Counted from the stretch's first letter, positions 22,143-34,775 are shown. The stretch: 64,000 nucleotides of DNA from Nannobrachium achirus (GCA_963921795.1 OY997652.1:64919955-64983954), one strand, 5' to 3'. The notes: generated by a model not told the origin, from the sequence alone. Program-made: numbers and translations.

Positions 22143-22262
22143 CTGTAAAATGACAACAAAATGCAATATTGACGTAAATAGCATGTAAGGAGACAGGTAA
22201 AAGGAAGTCTTTAGACATTTGAAATGTTTTGTTCATAAAGACTTTACAGTTCACTTTTCAGA

Positions 22263-25200
22263 GGTTGTCCCTGATGTTAACACATTCTACCCATCTATGT
22301 AACTTCTTGCTGTTGGCTAACTCAGCTAACTCCTTTTTTGTATATATAAAACAATACTATTTAACACACTTTCTGTGTCCTTTGTCTTTGTAAAGCGCTT
22401 CTGACTGAGAAGACCAGATTACTCTATATTGGTTCTTAAGCTAACTTCACCACCTCTCAACTGCATGGCACATAGCTCAGTGCTGCTGCAGAGCGGAAGA
22501 TAAGCACATTTTAAAAGTAACTAGGCTGCAGTGTACCTGTTTATCAAACGTGGCACTTATCTAATGTTATGTACACAATTAATCATATTTCTACAATATA
22601 TGTAATGTTTTCTGAGGAGAGCCATGTGACAAGAAATTAGTTAATACAGTCCTTATTATTAACTCAAACTCTGCCATCAAAATACCCTTCTCTGCCATGC
22701 CCGTAGAACCCGTAAATGTAATAAAAATGAATTAAAAAACATTTTTTTTATCAAAGCGCAACTAAAATAGGCCGGAACTAATGCTCCGTGATCGGTTTCT
22801 ACACGGACACATTATTGAGCGGACAACTTTAACATTGGAGTCCCTGAACCGGAAGCGGAAGTCCGTCCTCTATTTTGGCCTGTTAACTTTCTGTCTGAAC
22901 TCCGCGGCTTACAGATGGAGAACTTATTGATCAATTGAAAAAGTTTCAACGGATTTGAGAAGCTGATGGAATACGCGAACACACGATGCATAGCAGTGTC
23001 CGATAACGCACGATGGGAACTGGACGAGCGCCCACGTTAACGGGTAGGAGAAGCCGGCAGTGAAAGACATAGAGAAATTAACGGGCTTTACGGCCGTAAA
23101 CTACAAATGAGTTAAGTAGGCCTATATAAGCAGTGTCATGAAGCATCTGGACATTAATCCACACGTTGTGAGCTTGGAGATTAATTGTCAGCTGCCTAGC
23201 AGTTTTTCGGTTTAGATGAACTATAGCCAAGATGGATGTCAAGTTATTTTCGTACTGTCATGAGTGTATTAAAATTATGGAAGTCAAATTATATAGAAAT
23301 GTATCCTGAAATAACTCAGTCTGTGATCTATAGAAGTTAACACACGGGTGACTAACCGGTCCTTTAGGCCGATTTTGAGATTTCAAAGTGCAATAACTCG
23401 CCCTGTGAAGGTCTCAGAAATTTCCCCTTCCATGACTTTTCCTAAATACTCAATATATATGTTCTCGTTTTTTTTCCCCTTCTGAAACGTTTCCTAATTA
23501 TGAAATAAAATACAATTATACCACTCTGACGGTAATTATCGGCAGAATAGACCGCTCTCCCCCATTCTCCCCCTCCTAAGAGAATTCACACGTTTAGCGC
23601 TCCCGTTGTGCGCCTTTGTTCAAGGTAATGGATCATTTGCATTTCACTGTCAGCTTAGCAAAGACATTAAAACCACTACCTGGAAATGTTTTATTTCATA
23701 AATAGTATCAATATAATATTAATTATGAGAATCGCTATGGTGTATATAATGTAGGCCTATTATTATTTTAGCCGTGCATGAGCAATCATTTGCGGGGAGA
23801 TGATGCTCTTGCTGACCGGGAGAAGTGCGACGCTGCTGCCACTGCACAGCGTGTTTCTAAAAGCTAAGCATCATTTCAGCTAATAATACATATAAAGAAC
23901 AACTGGGTGACTATCGGCCAAAATGAATATCTTGTGCCTACACGGCACACGCTGCGCACACGCTGCGCCTGTTCTGTCCGAGTGGAGACGGCTTTTAGAC
24001 GGCACGCATGTCATGGTGACATGGGTACGATCAAACAGCACCCGACACTTGTGTCCTGCACGTTTAATTTCTAATAGATAATCATTTGCTTTTTATTGTT
24101 ACATGCCTAAGCAAAAAACACTACGTGAACATTTTACAGAGTGAAGAGAATGTGAATTATCTCTCTCTCTCTTTTTCTCTCTATATAGGCCTATAGATCG
24201 CATCACGCTGCAACGCTTTGTGCCGCGTTGTGCAGAGTTGAACAGCGCGATGGATATAAATAAGTGTCAAAGACTCAAAGTGAACTTTTATATTACTCCA
24301 AAGGTGCAGAGATTGTTGACAAAATGTTACATAACGTCCATCATATTGAAGTGGTTTGTTTCTCAACTCAAGTGAAAACTAAGAGATGCACGCAGGCTGA
24401 TGCAGCACAAACCAGGCGCCGTCAGCGCAACAATAGAGTTGCGCATAAAAGCCGTGAATAAAATACATTTCTACCTTTAAAGTTTTCGGGGTCCGAGAAG
24501 AGTAGTCCTATGAACTTGTGTCTAATCCCCGGGTAGTGAGTAGGCTACAGTAAAGCAGAGAAAGACATAAGACAACAACTCCAGGTATGAGGAGTCCTTG
24601 TACGGGAGTGGGACAGGACGGGATTTATTTATTTATTTATTTTTAAGATGTGTTGAGTTTTTGTTGAGTTCTGAACGCTTCGGAAAGGTTCTGTTTGGCT
24701 AAGTTATTGTATTTTTCGTTTCCTCTTATTTAGCTTATTATTTTCGTTGCTTTATAAGTTGTGTTTAGACCATTCTTTATTTGTTATTTCCCTTGTTAAT
24801 GTAATTTCTTTGTTAACTTTGTGTTGGGCCACGGCTTCGCTCGCCACGGCTTCGCTCTAGTGAGCCTACTGATCAACGTTCTCTTTATAATTAACTAACT
24901 TATAACAATTTCTGGTAATAATAATAATAAAGTCGGGACATATATGAAAGCTTTGCCAAACAAATGTTTAATTATATAAGCTCACAAACTGTGTGGCTAT
25001 GGTGAGCTTGTTGTCCCGTCGTATTTTGAGAGGTCAATTGAAATGCTAATTCACATTTGGAAGACAATAGAACCCCCGCCGGCAGCAGGGGGAGGAGGTG
25101 TTGCGCAGCTCGGCCAAAAGGGAGAAAATCTAACGGTCTAAATGAACGGTAAATGCAGGCGGAGGGGTAGTTTTTTCAGTTCAGTCACCCAAGTGTTAAC

Positions 25201-26200
25201 AAGGAATCAAGCCATAAAAATGACCCTGTAGCATGGAATGTGTGACTTGTCTGCAGAGGAGAGAGGGGCCAGGTCGTAAAACCCCCACACAAACAAACAG
25301 GAGTGTCATGCTCTCCCAGTCTCAGGGAGAGAGGAGAGAAATAACTGAGAAACTGTCGTTTTCCCGTATTGTACTGTATGTTTGAAGTAACCAAAGAGAT
25401 ACTATTTCAATGTAATTTGTATTATTGCATATAATTTGTATTATGCCACAGCCTAAAATACATTGTGAACAGTCTGTTAGTTCAACCCTGATGGTGTAGC
25501 ATTGTGGGGGCCTCAATGATCAGTAACCAGATAACAGGCAGGGAGAGAGAAGTCAGCAGCCCATTGGCCGATAGAGGCCACCATCATTTTCTTAGCCAGC
25601 AGGCAGGATGTGAGACTTTAGATTCACCAGACCACCGTAGAGGAAACATCTAAAGCAGAGAGCCAGGGGCCACTGGTGAGGATGAAAGATATAAGAAATT
25701 GCATTATTTTGATGTACTAAACTGTTGTGTGATGTGGGTATTAATTGTTGTTGTTATTTGCTTGTGTATTCACAGGTTAATAACCTGTTGCTTTCCTGTA
25801 ATTAGGGATTTTAAACCATTAGTGGGCTTAGAGGTAGGGCTACTAAAAGAGCTGGACAGTCTCAGAGTAGGATCGCAATAATCTAAGTTAACTTGTCAAA
25901 GTAGATTGCTTGGTTTATGGGAACTAACGCGTTTGCTGTATGATTGTGTGTTTAATAGTATGTTTATGTATGTATGTTATTGCAAATAAATAGATAAAAG
26001 ACACAATGGTTTTAATTTCTTAGTTTTAGGAAGCTTCTGAGTTGTGCCTAAATACCCTGGCCTCGCTGCGCCCCTCCAACTAGGGCTAATTAATTATTCT
26101 AAATAGAGTAATCGGTTAAAAAGTTGGACAATGGAGTTATTTGAGAGTAGCTAACCTGTTGTTATTGAGAGATAAATAAAAGAGATTTTTTGGATAAAAT
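22263..26200. other. non-coding stretch, no gene recognised
   Basis: About 3.9 kb without a convincing exon. Visible details are a GCCACGGCTTCGCTC duplication at about 24830-24865, a CT-rich run near 24160 and a (TTTA)n run near 24622. The small ORFs here show no family features. Confidence 0.55.
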
Positions 26201-26224
26201 ACGCAGCTACAGCACAGGAACTCT

Positions 26225-26527
26225 AAAATGAATGCCAGCATGCATGGCTGTCTGTCTTGAAAAAGAACATCCATCCATCTTCAACTGCTTATCCGGAATC
26301 GGGTTGTGGGGGTAACAGCTCCAACTGAGACTTCCAGATTTCCTTATCCCGAGCAACTTCCGTCTTTGGTCTGCCACGGGGTCTCCTCCCAGTGGGACGT
26401 GCATCGAGGACCTTCCTAGGAAGGTGCTCGGGGGCATCCGTACTAGATGCCCGAACCACCTAAGCTGACTGAAGTGTAGGAGCAGCGGTTCTACTCCAAG
26501 TCTCTCTCGGGTGACTGAACTTCTCAC
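26225..26527 (-). pseudogene. LINE 3'-end fragment
   Basis: The minus-strand frame contains RLGVEPLLLHFSQLRWFGHL followed by VRMPPSTFLG, the C-terminal end of a reverse transcriptase from a fish non-LTR retrotransposon. On the plus strand the same stretch shows the familiar CATCCATCCATCTTCAACTG tail and GCTTATCCGGAATCGGG. It is 5'-truncated and diverged. Confidence 0.7.
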
Positions 26528-26840
26528 CCCTCCAAATGGAAATGGAACCGAGGGAATTTGGACCGAAATGAATGGTCCCGAGAAAAATACAGACTTTCTA
26601 GCCCCGGCCCGAAATGGAGCCGAGAGTGATTGGATCCGACCCTAAAATGGAACCGGGGAAACGGACCCGATCTGGCCAGGTCTTTGGCCCGAACTGTGTC
26701 CGATGCTATATATAATGCTTATTTTTTTACAATTATTTATTCGACTAACAGCCTAGACATTAGCGCAGCAGTAGCGCACCTCAGCTGCAGCTTCGAGGAC
26801 CGAGAGTTGAGAGCTATTGCGGAGGGTTGTGTGCGTCATG

Positions 26841-27302
26841 GGTCCAGGGCCGGACTTACCATTGGGCAAGGGTGGGCACGTGCCCGGGGGCCTCGGGGGG
26901 AGGGGGCCTCCGAAAAAGAAAAAATAAATCCAACTAAAGTGATAATTGTGTTTAGTTACTGTACATTTTGTTTTATTATGGTAATAACATTAAGAGCTTC
27001 TGCTCTGCTGGCCGCACTGCATGTAGCTGCTCGGAAAGCTTAGTGCAGTCTAAAGCCCGCCCACTCTATGTATCCGGTACTTTCCACACACATACACTAC
27101 ACACATGCACACACACCCCACTTCTGTATCCGCTTTAGACCCTTCCAATGAGCCAATGAGGATACACAGTTATGCACGGGCCGGTCCGGAGGTGAGTTCA
27201 CGGTGTGGTCAGGTGGACCAGAACTGGAATTTTTTTCCGCACGCACAAGGGCCTCTATTTCCCCTTGCCCAGGGGCCTCATGTCATATTAATCCGGGCCT
27301 GG
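26841..27302. mobile_element. hAT-like MITE
   Basis: The left end GGTCCAGGGCCGGACTTACC and right end TTAATCCGGGCCTGG are inverted relatives, with GTGGGCACGTGCCCGGGGGC and TTGCCCAGGGGCC just inside. GTCATG flanks both sides (26835-26840, 27303-27308). No ORF of note. Confidence 0.65.
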
Positions 27303-27308
27303 GTCATG

Positions 27309-28195
27309 CAGAACAGTTAGATTTCACCTTGCAAAAAAAACTCCTTCAATAAGCGAGAACAGACGATAATATGGACTAATAAGCGTACCGGTAATTACAA
27401 TGCATGCCTCATTACAAACAATATATAGTTTAAAGTTGAAGGGTAAATACACAGTATATTTTTAAATCTTGGGTCCTCTCGGATCCCCGAACGGACGCGA
27501 GGCAATTAGACCCTACCCTACCCTGACCCGAGGGACAAGTGAATATTTTACACCTGAAACGGCTCGGTTCTCGTTGGGGTCTCGAGTTATCGGGTCCTAG
27601 AACACCCGTGCTACCCTCTACTTATACTTTCAGTCATGACCCACACTTCATGACCATAGGTGAAAGTAGGAAAGAAGATTGCTCAGTAGACAGAGAGCTT
27701 TGCATTCCGGCTCAACTCTTTTTTCTTCACAACAGTGCAATTTAGCGACTGCAAAACCGCTCCTGCTGCTCTGATTCTCCGGCCGATCTCCTTCTCCGTC
27801 TTCTCCTTTCTCTCATTCGTGAACAAGACCCCGAGATACTTAAACTAACGTCTTGTATTTTGGAATATATAGTTTCAAAGAGATTAAGTTAAACTAACAT
27901 TTAATAAGACACAGCCAACGGGGACATTAAACAGACAAACCTTTTAGAATGCATTTCAATTTGGACAGAAATGAAGGTAAACTTAACTGTTAAAAAGGCT
28001 CTCTCTCCCTCCACACACATGATTATATACCAGTGTAAACATTTTCATGTCAAGGACCCCTATATTACTTTTATTACCTTCTCAACTAAGGGGCCTGAAA
28101 ACATAGACCCCTGGTCTAGTAAGCATATGCGGTTTTGCATAATACAACTGTAATCACGATGTTAGTTCAACATGGAATTCCTATGCCATAACCTC
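27309..28195. other. non-coding stretch
   Basis: No exon recognised. GGGTCCT/CGAGTTATCGGGTCC phrases near 27470-27610 resemble eroded hAT ends, but I could not pair them. Confidence 0.4.
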
Positions 28196-28199
28196 ACAT

Positions 28200-28492
28200 G
28201 GAAGAGTGACGTGCAGCGGGGTTCTGCCCATGTGGTCTTGGGCGTTGGCGCCGGCATCCAGCAGCCTCTTGGTGGCGTCTGCACGGGTGTAGCGGGCCGT
28301 CAGGTGGAGTGTCGTCTCTCCCGTGTGTTTGGTCTGCGCCGCCAGCGTGGCGCCCTGGGTGATGAGGTCTGAGATGACGTGGTGCGCGGTGGCCCGGCTC
28401 GTCGCCTCCGCTCTCCTCCTCGCCGTGCAGGCCCCACTCGGAGCCTCTTCCTCTGGTACACAGAGACGCCAGCATCAGCGGGGTCATGCCGT
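28200..28492 (-). pseudogene. Notch3-like ankyrin-repeat exon, frameshifted
   Basis: The minus strand shows an acceptor CTCTCCCCCAG followed by [12 protein letters not shown], then after a one-base frame change near 28395, [40 protein letters not shown] and [16 protein letters not shown]. This matches the first ankyrin repeats of the Notch intracellular domain, closest in my recollection to Notch3. Notch carries this part into the nucleus to activate transcription. The reading ends with a stop soon after TPLHVTLPC, far short of the six or seven repeats in a true Notch. The preceding exon is at 32164-32292. It is a partial duplicated copy, not the functional gene. Confidence 0.8.
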
Positions 28493-28760
28493 CTGGGGGA
28501 GAGGATAACAGAGAGATACATGGTTCAGCCGTAGTTGATCTGGAGGAGTTACAGTACATTTTGTATTTATTTCCAAACCGTCAAAATGACAACTATTCTG
28601 TGCTCCCCAATTGACTAATTGGAGTTGTACTCCCAGTTCCCCTTGAACTATGCAGTACACCAGAGGTGGGATTGAGAGGGCCACTATATTTCTACCTTCA
28701 CTTCAGAGTGCCACAATACATATTGCTACATCCTACTTTGTCATCTCATACAAATGAAGC

Positions 28761-28828
28761 TAAAATAGTCAATCTCCAAGCTCAAAACACGTTATGCACG
28801 TTTTGAGCTTGTAAATCCGCTATTTTTG
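28761..28828. repeat. copy of the recurrent palindromic core
   Basis: TCAATCTCCAAGCTCAAAAC faces its inverse GTTTTGAGCTTGTAAATCCG across a short loop, bounded by AAAATAG and CTATTTT. It belongs to the family seen best at 51697 and 55353. Confidence 0.7.
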
Positions 28829-30497
28829 TATCTTTTGAATTGGAATCCTGAAATGTAACAGTTTGATTTAATTTAAAACGCATTTAGTTATACTCATGTT
28901 AACTTAATGAACTTAAATAGAAATAAGTTGGACATAAAAAAGGCTAACATCTATACTAGTCATTAAGTTACTAATAGACTCTGTTTGCAATTTGTAACAG
29001 CTGAAATCAATAATGTACCATTATTCCGTTATCAACCTGGGGGACGCATTAAGTGAAGGTGGGGCCGCATCTGGCCCCCACCCACCAGTTTCCCATGTAT
29101 GTGTCACGGTTAGATAGAGAAACTGTTAGATCGAGAAACGGAGCGCTCGTCGTGCGGTGCGGGGCGGAACAAGCGGTCGCTTTGAGCCACAACAACGTAG
29201 CGTCGGCAGGAATGATAGCGCCTCGCCCCACGGAGGTTAGGTTAGGGAGTGAAGACTTCAATATATTGTCCTAGGCCAAGTCAAGGCCTAAGATGCAGTA
29301 TAGAGAAAAGTGCTTTCGCCATCTTGTTTTTAAAAAGAAAGAATGTTGCAATTTTAAATTGGGATGGTTCCCCTTGTTTATAAAATCATACAGGTCATCT
29401 TGTAGTTTATGTCCTGTGGGTTTTATGTGTGAGACTGTGCATGGCACGATGGTCAAGCTAGGCTAGTAAATAAACGAAAGAGAGTCGCAAACGAGTGACA
29501 TCAGCGCCTACACTAGTGAATGGCTATCGTTGCCATCTGGTGGTGATTGGTGTGTGGTGAACGACAAAACAAGGGCTCTTACCATGATTTAACTGAGTTA
29601 CCCAATCTAACTGTAACATATGCACTACACAGTCCCTGTTGCTAGTGCTAACCCCTACTGTTGGTCTTGCGGAGTGCGTATACAACTACATGCATCTTCC
29701 GATACACATGGAGTCACCGATCATTTATTTTCACCTGTCAGTGAGGTGTGCATAACGGATGTTATCCCTCCCGATTCTTCTACTCTCTGAACTGGTGCCC
29801 CAACCAGCAAGGTGGGAGTGCTGAGAGGCATGTAGTTTACCCCTTGCTTTAGTCAAGAGTGTCGGACCCCCAAATTTACACTAAAATTAAGTAGCCAAAA
29901 ACAAATTCAAGTTTATGGAGATTGAGCCAACTGTATTAAAACCAACCAATATCCAAAGTGCTGACAATATCCTTACTGAATGTATTATTTTGTTATTTTG
30001 TAGATTGCGCTGTTTTATTATGAACATTAGTGATAGCCTGATAAATGAGTCCGCACATTACCACCCCCTGTTCGTGGGTGGTGTGTAGTGTGGTCTGACC
30101 CCGGAGATTAAATATTTTATTTCATCTCGCCCGAAGAGCGGGTGAATTGAATGGGCCAATCAGGGCTGTAGACTTGGGGCACGTGGTCGGCTGGTCCGGT
30201 CCCAGCCTCCCCCAGCCCCCTCCCATCAGAGCTCTTCTGCCCACGTGAGAGTCCCTAGTGGACTCTGATTGGTGCTCTTCTGCCCACGAGTCGCTAGTGG
30301 ACTCTGATTGGTCTGTGAAAACAGTCATGGCGTCAGCCGGACGCCCGCTCGACTCGAATTATTTTAATAAACTATACAATAGTGCTGTTTCATTACAATT
30401 TAATACCATTTTGCACTAACGTAAACATGCAATCATATAATATGTAAGAAATAACTTATTTTTGCAATGTCACGCCACGTCGCCGTCGGGGGCTCTA

Positions 30498-30498
<1 letters not shown>
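28829..30498. other. non-coding stretch
   Basis: No gene recognised. Segment 28990-29100 (AAATCAATAATGTACC... CCACCAGTTT) repeats at about 51325-51435 next to another copy of the palindromic core. Around 30230-30330 a short duplication of CTCTTCTGCCCACG and CTAGTGGACTCTGATTGG is visible. Confidence 0.5.
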
Positions 30499-30533
<35 letters not shown>

Positions 30534-30583
30534 AGACGTCAATAGGCTTTAGCCCGCCCCCCCCCCCCCCCCCCCCCCCCCCC
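30499..30583. repeat. (GT)n tract and a run of 27 C
   Basis: A (GT)n run at 30499-30531 is followed, after a short spacer, by 27 uninterrupted cytosines at 30557-30583. Long C runs are unstable and often misread in assemblies. Confidence 0.9.
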
Positions 30584-30639
30584 AGAAGTGGAATGTCTCC
30601 TTGAAGGATCAGACTCTTTCCTAAAACGAAGTGAAACGT

Positions 30640-31160
30640 AGTGTGTGAAGAGTGGGGTGGCCACTGGCCATACCCATGATCTTCCCTGCCCTATTCGCTA
30701 GCCTAGCTAGTTGAGACTTATAATTAACTGGCAGGTAACCAAACCAGCTAGACATACCATATCTCAGAATGGATTCTATACTAGCCCTGTAGAAAGTCAA
30801 CATAATATTCAAACTGACTCCAAAGAGCCTTAGTCTTTGAAGAAAGTGTGGGCGCTGATGTATCTTAGAACATATGGTTGTAACATGCGTGTGCCAGCTC
30901 ACATCCTGATCAATCTGCACTCCTAGATGGTCGTGGACACTGATCATACTGTGGTCTCCTATGGACCTGGGGTCTACTATGACCTCCTCTATCTTGTTTA
31001 CGTTTATTTTCAGATGATGTTGATCACACCATTCTATGAACCTGTCTACTCCAGATGTATGGCTGAGGATGTTAGAATCACTCTTGAGCAGACTGAGTAT
31101 CACAGTGTCATCTGAGAACTTAATAACAAATTGATTAGGGAAAGAAACAATCGTCCGTGT
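30640..31160 (-). pseudogene. LINE reverse transcriptase fragment (Rex1/L2-like)
   Basis: The minus frame holds VIKFSDDTVILSLL, a variant of the FADD catalytic motif, then FIEWCDQHHLKINVNK, HLGVQIDQDVSWHTH, FLQRLRLFGVS and RASIESILRYGMSSW, in the order typical of CR1/L2/Rex1-type reverse transcriptases. It lacks the endonuclease and the upstream polymerase motifs. A 5'-truncated, diverged insertion. Confidence 0.75.
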
Positions 31161-31258
31161 GCAAGGTAAACAGAAAGGAAGAACTGACTGTTCCTTGGGG
31201 CACTCCTGTGCTACCAAGTGTCTCCTCAGAGAACACTGAATTAAATCTGTGCTACCAA

Positions 31259-32012
31259 GGCCGGCTTTACACTGCAGTCAAATCCAGCCCAAATCCGATT
31301 TGGTTCTCAGATCTGATCTTATGGCCCGACTTTTCACACAGCATTTGCAAGTGACACAGATCTGATCTGTGCGTTCAGACAGCGTTAGCCCAAAGCTGCC
31401 CTGCGGCGACATGTATGCTTTGGTTACCGTGGTAACGACGTAGGCGTCATGGCGTTACGTCACTACATCGACGCTGGTTGATTACGTTCTGATTACGTTC
31501 AGGAAATGCGACATAATAGACCATAGTAAACACACGTTAATATTGTTTTTCTCTCTTCTTTTCTTTACTCTTGTGTTTCGCTCTTCTCTCTCGTTTTCAC
31601 TGTTTAGCTCACGTGTTTTCTCTCTTCTCTTTTGTTTTTCTCATGTGCTCAGTGCGCTGTAATCAAATAGTAAATACTCACGCTCTGTAATGATGTAATT
31701 TACAGACGCGCTCGGGTCGCGCTGCTCGCGCAGCAAGTGACGCTTGGCCAGTTTGATATGCGACTTGCATGTGACCTGCATATAACTCTATGGGGTGGAT
31801 GTGGTTGCTGCTTTCAGACTGAGTCAGATGTCCTCAGATCCGATATGGATCGGATTTGAAACTACCTCTGGATGTGGTTTTTCAAAATCGGATTTCATGT
31901 GACCTGCATGTGACATGTTTGGATTTAGACTATTTTAAAAAAATCGGATTTCACTTTGGAAGTGACTCAGATCTGATTCAGGCTAGATTTCAGTGGCAGT
32001 GTAAAGCCGGCC
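31259..32012. mobile_element. hAT-like element GGCCGGCTTTACACTGC
   Basis: The left end GGCCGGCTTTACACTGC and right end GCAGTGTAAAGCCGGCC are perfect inverses. The interior is rich in AGATCTGATC and AAATCCGATTT motifs and has no ORF. The flank AAGTGTCTCCTCAGAGAACA is present on both sides (about 31218 and 32013), so the element lies between two copies of a ~35-bp direct repeat. Confidence 0.75.
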
Positions 32013-32046
32013 CAAGTGTCTCCTCAGAGAACACTGAATTAAATCT

Positions 32047-32047
<1 letters not shown>

Positions 32048-32138
<91 letters not shown>
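32048..32138. repeat. (CA)n microsatellite
   Basis: About 45 CA units, immediately downstream (minus-strand sense) of the Notch-like exon at 32164-32292. Confidence 0.97.
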
Positions 32139-32139
<1 letters not shown>

Positions 32140-32163
32140 GCATTAAACAACAATAAGCCATAC

Positions 32164-32292
32164 CCAGTCCTTTGACATTGACATCCAGACAATCTGAGTG
32201 ACGGTGTGGGTGATGTCAGCAGCCTTGTGCTGCAGCGTCCACTCTCTCCGGTCTACTCCTCCATCCATGGGCAGCAGAGGCTTGTCTGCCAT
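32164..32292 (-). pseudogene. Notch3-like exon upstream of the ankyrin exon, frameshifted
   Basis: On the minus strand CCCATGCCAG|ATGGCAGAC opens the exon and AAAGGACTGG|GTATGG closes it. The reading contains VDRREWTLQHKAADI and, after a frame change, DCLDVNVKGL, the sequence that directly precedes the ankyrin repeats in Notch. The closing phase (one base, G) joins to the exon at 28492 to give [10 protein letters not shown], so the intron sits where Notch proteins have theirs. About ten residues between the two readable parts are missing. The exon happens to begin with an ATG. Confidence 0.75.
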
Positions 32293-32463
32293 CTGGCATG
32301 GGTTTTAAATAGGCTTTAGTACACATGACTATTGAGAAAATGTTCTTTTTTTGAGCGGTGCAAACCGCTCCTACATGTACATCTGGCTTTGTCTGTTTGT
32401 CCTGTGTCTGCCCGGACTGTCATTGGTCAATTGGTGTCTGTTTGTATGGCCAGACAGGCATTT

Positions 32464-32860
32464 ACACTAAGGCTTGCCCACCTGCCCCCGGCAGGTAAAT
32501 AAAACTTTGGGGCAGGTGAAGTTTGCTTTCAGGTTTCCCGACCGGCAAGTGCTCATTTGAGAGGGGACCCGACCGCCTAAAAACACAACACGAGATATCT
32601 GTCTAAACACCTGAACGTGGCCATAAAAAAATACATACAAAATGATGAAGTGTGAAACCATAGCAATCATAACTACCTAGGTATTTGGATTTGGAGGTAT
32701 TGAGGCTTGATTACATTTTTTATTTAGTTAAATTGAGTGGTAATTAAAATCTTACTTTATAATGGACAATTTACTTTTTGGGCAAATGTACATGATCTTT
32801 GGGCAAGTAGAACATGACCTGTACTTGCCCGACACGCAAGTGCCTCTTAGACCTTAGTGT
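32464..32860. mobile_element. MITE with ACACTAAGGCTTG ends
   Basis: Begins ACACTAAGGCTTGCCCACC and ends CTTAGACCTTAGTGT. CTTGCCC/GGGCAAG motifs recur just inside both ends. No ORF. Confidence 0.6.
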
Positions 32861-33203
32861 CAACCCCTGCCAGGGTCACATTGGCCAGGCTTTGCAGAAC
32901 GCTTTATGAAATGAACTCATTTCACACTGGGTGTGATTTTGACTTTCTGTACAGTATTTATGGGAATATATACTGGATGCCTGGATGGTTAGTAATGTTT
33001 TTGTCCATGGTCATGTTGTGCTTTATATTTCTATTGTTTTTATTTAACTTATTATTATTCTCACCCGTGTTTTCTTGGGTGGAACCTCCTCCTCCAACCA
33101 TCTCTGGCTCCTGCCTCCATCACTAAGGGCCCCGTCCTGGGTCTCGAAGTTCCTAAGCGGAGAGAGTCAGCACTTTCATTTCAAGCTACAATATATACTG
33201 TAA

Positions 33204-33212
<9 letters not shown>

Positions 33213-33284
<72 letters not shown>
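33213..33284. repeat. (CA)n microsatellite
   Basis: About 36 CA units flanked by short TATATA runs. Confidence 0.97.
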
Positions 33285-33288
<4 letters not shown>

Positions 33289-33446
33289 ATATACAGCAAC
33301 GTGATTGTTTTAACAAAGGAGCCTTTGTGGTTCCCAAACAATTCAGGCCGCGACCCCCAAAATAAACATATTTTACCTGGGGACCCCCATCCTGACGGGC
33401 ACTAAGAGTTGAGGAATTACATTTTGTATAATACGGTTTATTGTGC

Positions 33447-33509
33447 AAATAGCAGATCTATATGCTCAAAGCTCGGGGCATTGTGAGCATGTAGATCGGC
33501 TATTTTCAC
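33447..33509. repeat. copy of the recurrent palindromic core, inside an eroded MITE
   Basis: AGCAGATCTATATGCTCAAA faces TTGTGAGCATGTAGATCGGC. The MITE around it (about 33330-33660) opens with GTGGTTCCCAAACAATTC and AGGCCGCGACCCCC, a diverged form of the ends at 51447 and 43086. Confidence 0.65.
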
Positions 33510-34675
33510 AATTTCAGCCTCTAAAATTTTACAATTTGACTGATGTTTAATTTGTCATTTCCGAGGTATTAAAAAGTCCATAAATTGTCACTTTATAAAT
33601 GTACATTAAGTTAATCATCTGGGCAAGGAGGGTCACGACACAAGCTTATGAGAAACAACTAAAATAAGACCTTAAAACCTGGCGAAAACAGTTACATGCA
33701 TTAGCGCAAGATGACGATAAAGGAATCCGTTTGTTGAATGTCAATGACAGATAATTAATGTCCTCAGTTCTGTGATACAGTATATGGTTCTGTCTGAGTT
33801 TACTGAAATGTACAAACCGAGTTATGCCACAGGGAGGCGCTGCAGTGCCACAGTACTTCAGGTACACTCCTTATATGGGCCTGTCACTTCCTGTAGGAAG
33901 CACATGGGTGGATTGTTTGTCTTATCCACCACCGAGTTGTAGGCTAGTCAATCTAAGGTTTGACCCAAAATAAATTGCAATAGTAATGGTTCAAGATTTT
34001 GTTATGATCCTTAGGGTCATCCAAATAACATATTAAAAATTGTGAATTATATATTTTGTGGATCACGTTAAATTCAGGGGGTTCATGTTTGAGTCCATTC
34101 ACTTACTATACAGGAAAATAATATATATAATTAAAATATAAAAAGAATCTGTCAATATTACATCAAGAAGGGCCTGTCAGCTCCCTTCATGGCTTGTAAA
34201 GTTGGCAAACCTCCAACGCAATACTTTGTTCAAGAGTCAGTAGCATTATAAAGAACCCAAAAACCTACCGGTTTCATACAGAATGGGATGAAGACATTTC
34301 ACCCAGTATTTCCCATTTATTTTCACCCTTACAGTAAGTGTGTTAGTCTAAAATGTAACGCCAGTGCTGCTGTTCCAAAGCCCCCCTCAGGCCCTCAGCT
34401 ATAAACATTTTGGATTGGGTAGATCATGTGGAGCCAGTCATTTTAAAAGTAGATCTCACGTCAAAAAAGTGTGGGCACCCCTGGTTAGTCAGCAGTGGTG
34501 CGTGTTCCCCACACTCGCCCCCACCGTTGCGCTTAGGTTCACCGGGAAATACTCGGTCGCTGACTACTCCTGACTTCAGCCAAAACACTATGCTAGTAGG
34601 ACAGCAGCTACACTTTTGAGCTTCCAGGCCAGGCTAAAAACAACAACAAAGGCAAAGCGTTTTCTGTGCACTCAC

Positions 34676-34775
34676 CTAAAGATGTCCGCTTCTTTTCTTC
34701 TATCTTCCCCCTGGATTCGGTTAATTTGTGTGTCCAGCGCGGCACAACATAAACAATTTCAACCCAGTTAGCGCA
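34676..34775 (-). promoter_or_regulatory. possible minus-strand promoter and first exon
   Basis: The plus strand has GCGCATGCGC at about 34772-34781, the core of the NRF1 site common in vertebrate CpG promoters. Reading the minus strand from there, a strong donor ACATCTTTAG|GTGAGTGC follows at 34675. It could be a first exon leading to the Notch-like exons on the same strand at 32292 and 28492. Coding content of this piece is unclear. Confidence 0.35.

Noticed and set aside
24264..24461. ORF ending in Arg-rich sequence as a small gene
   Set aside because: No splice context, homologue or codon signal that I can support.
32041..32192. His-Thr and Cys-Val ORFs here and at 4019, 9417, 33176, 35551, 36597 and 53048
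   Set aside because: They are translations of (CA/GT)n tracts on either strand.
28200..32292. Functional Notch gene
   Set aside because: Only two exons are present, both frameshifted, with no EGF repeats, membrane segment or further ankyrin repeats in the window.
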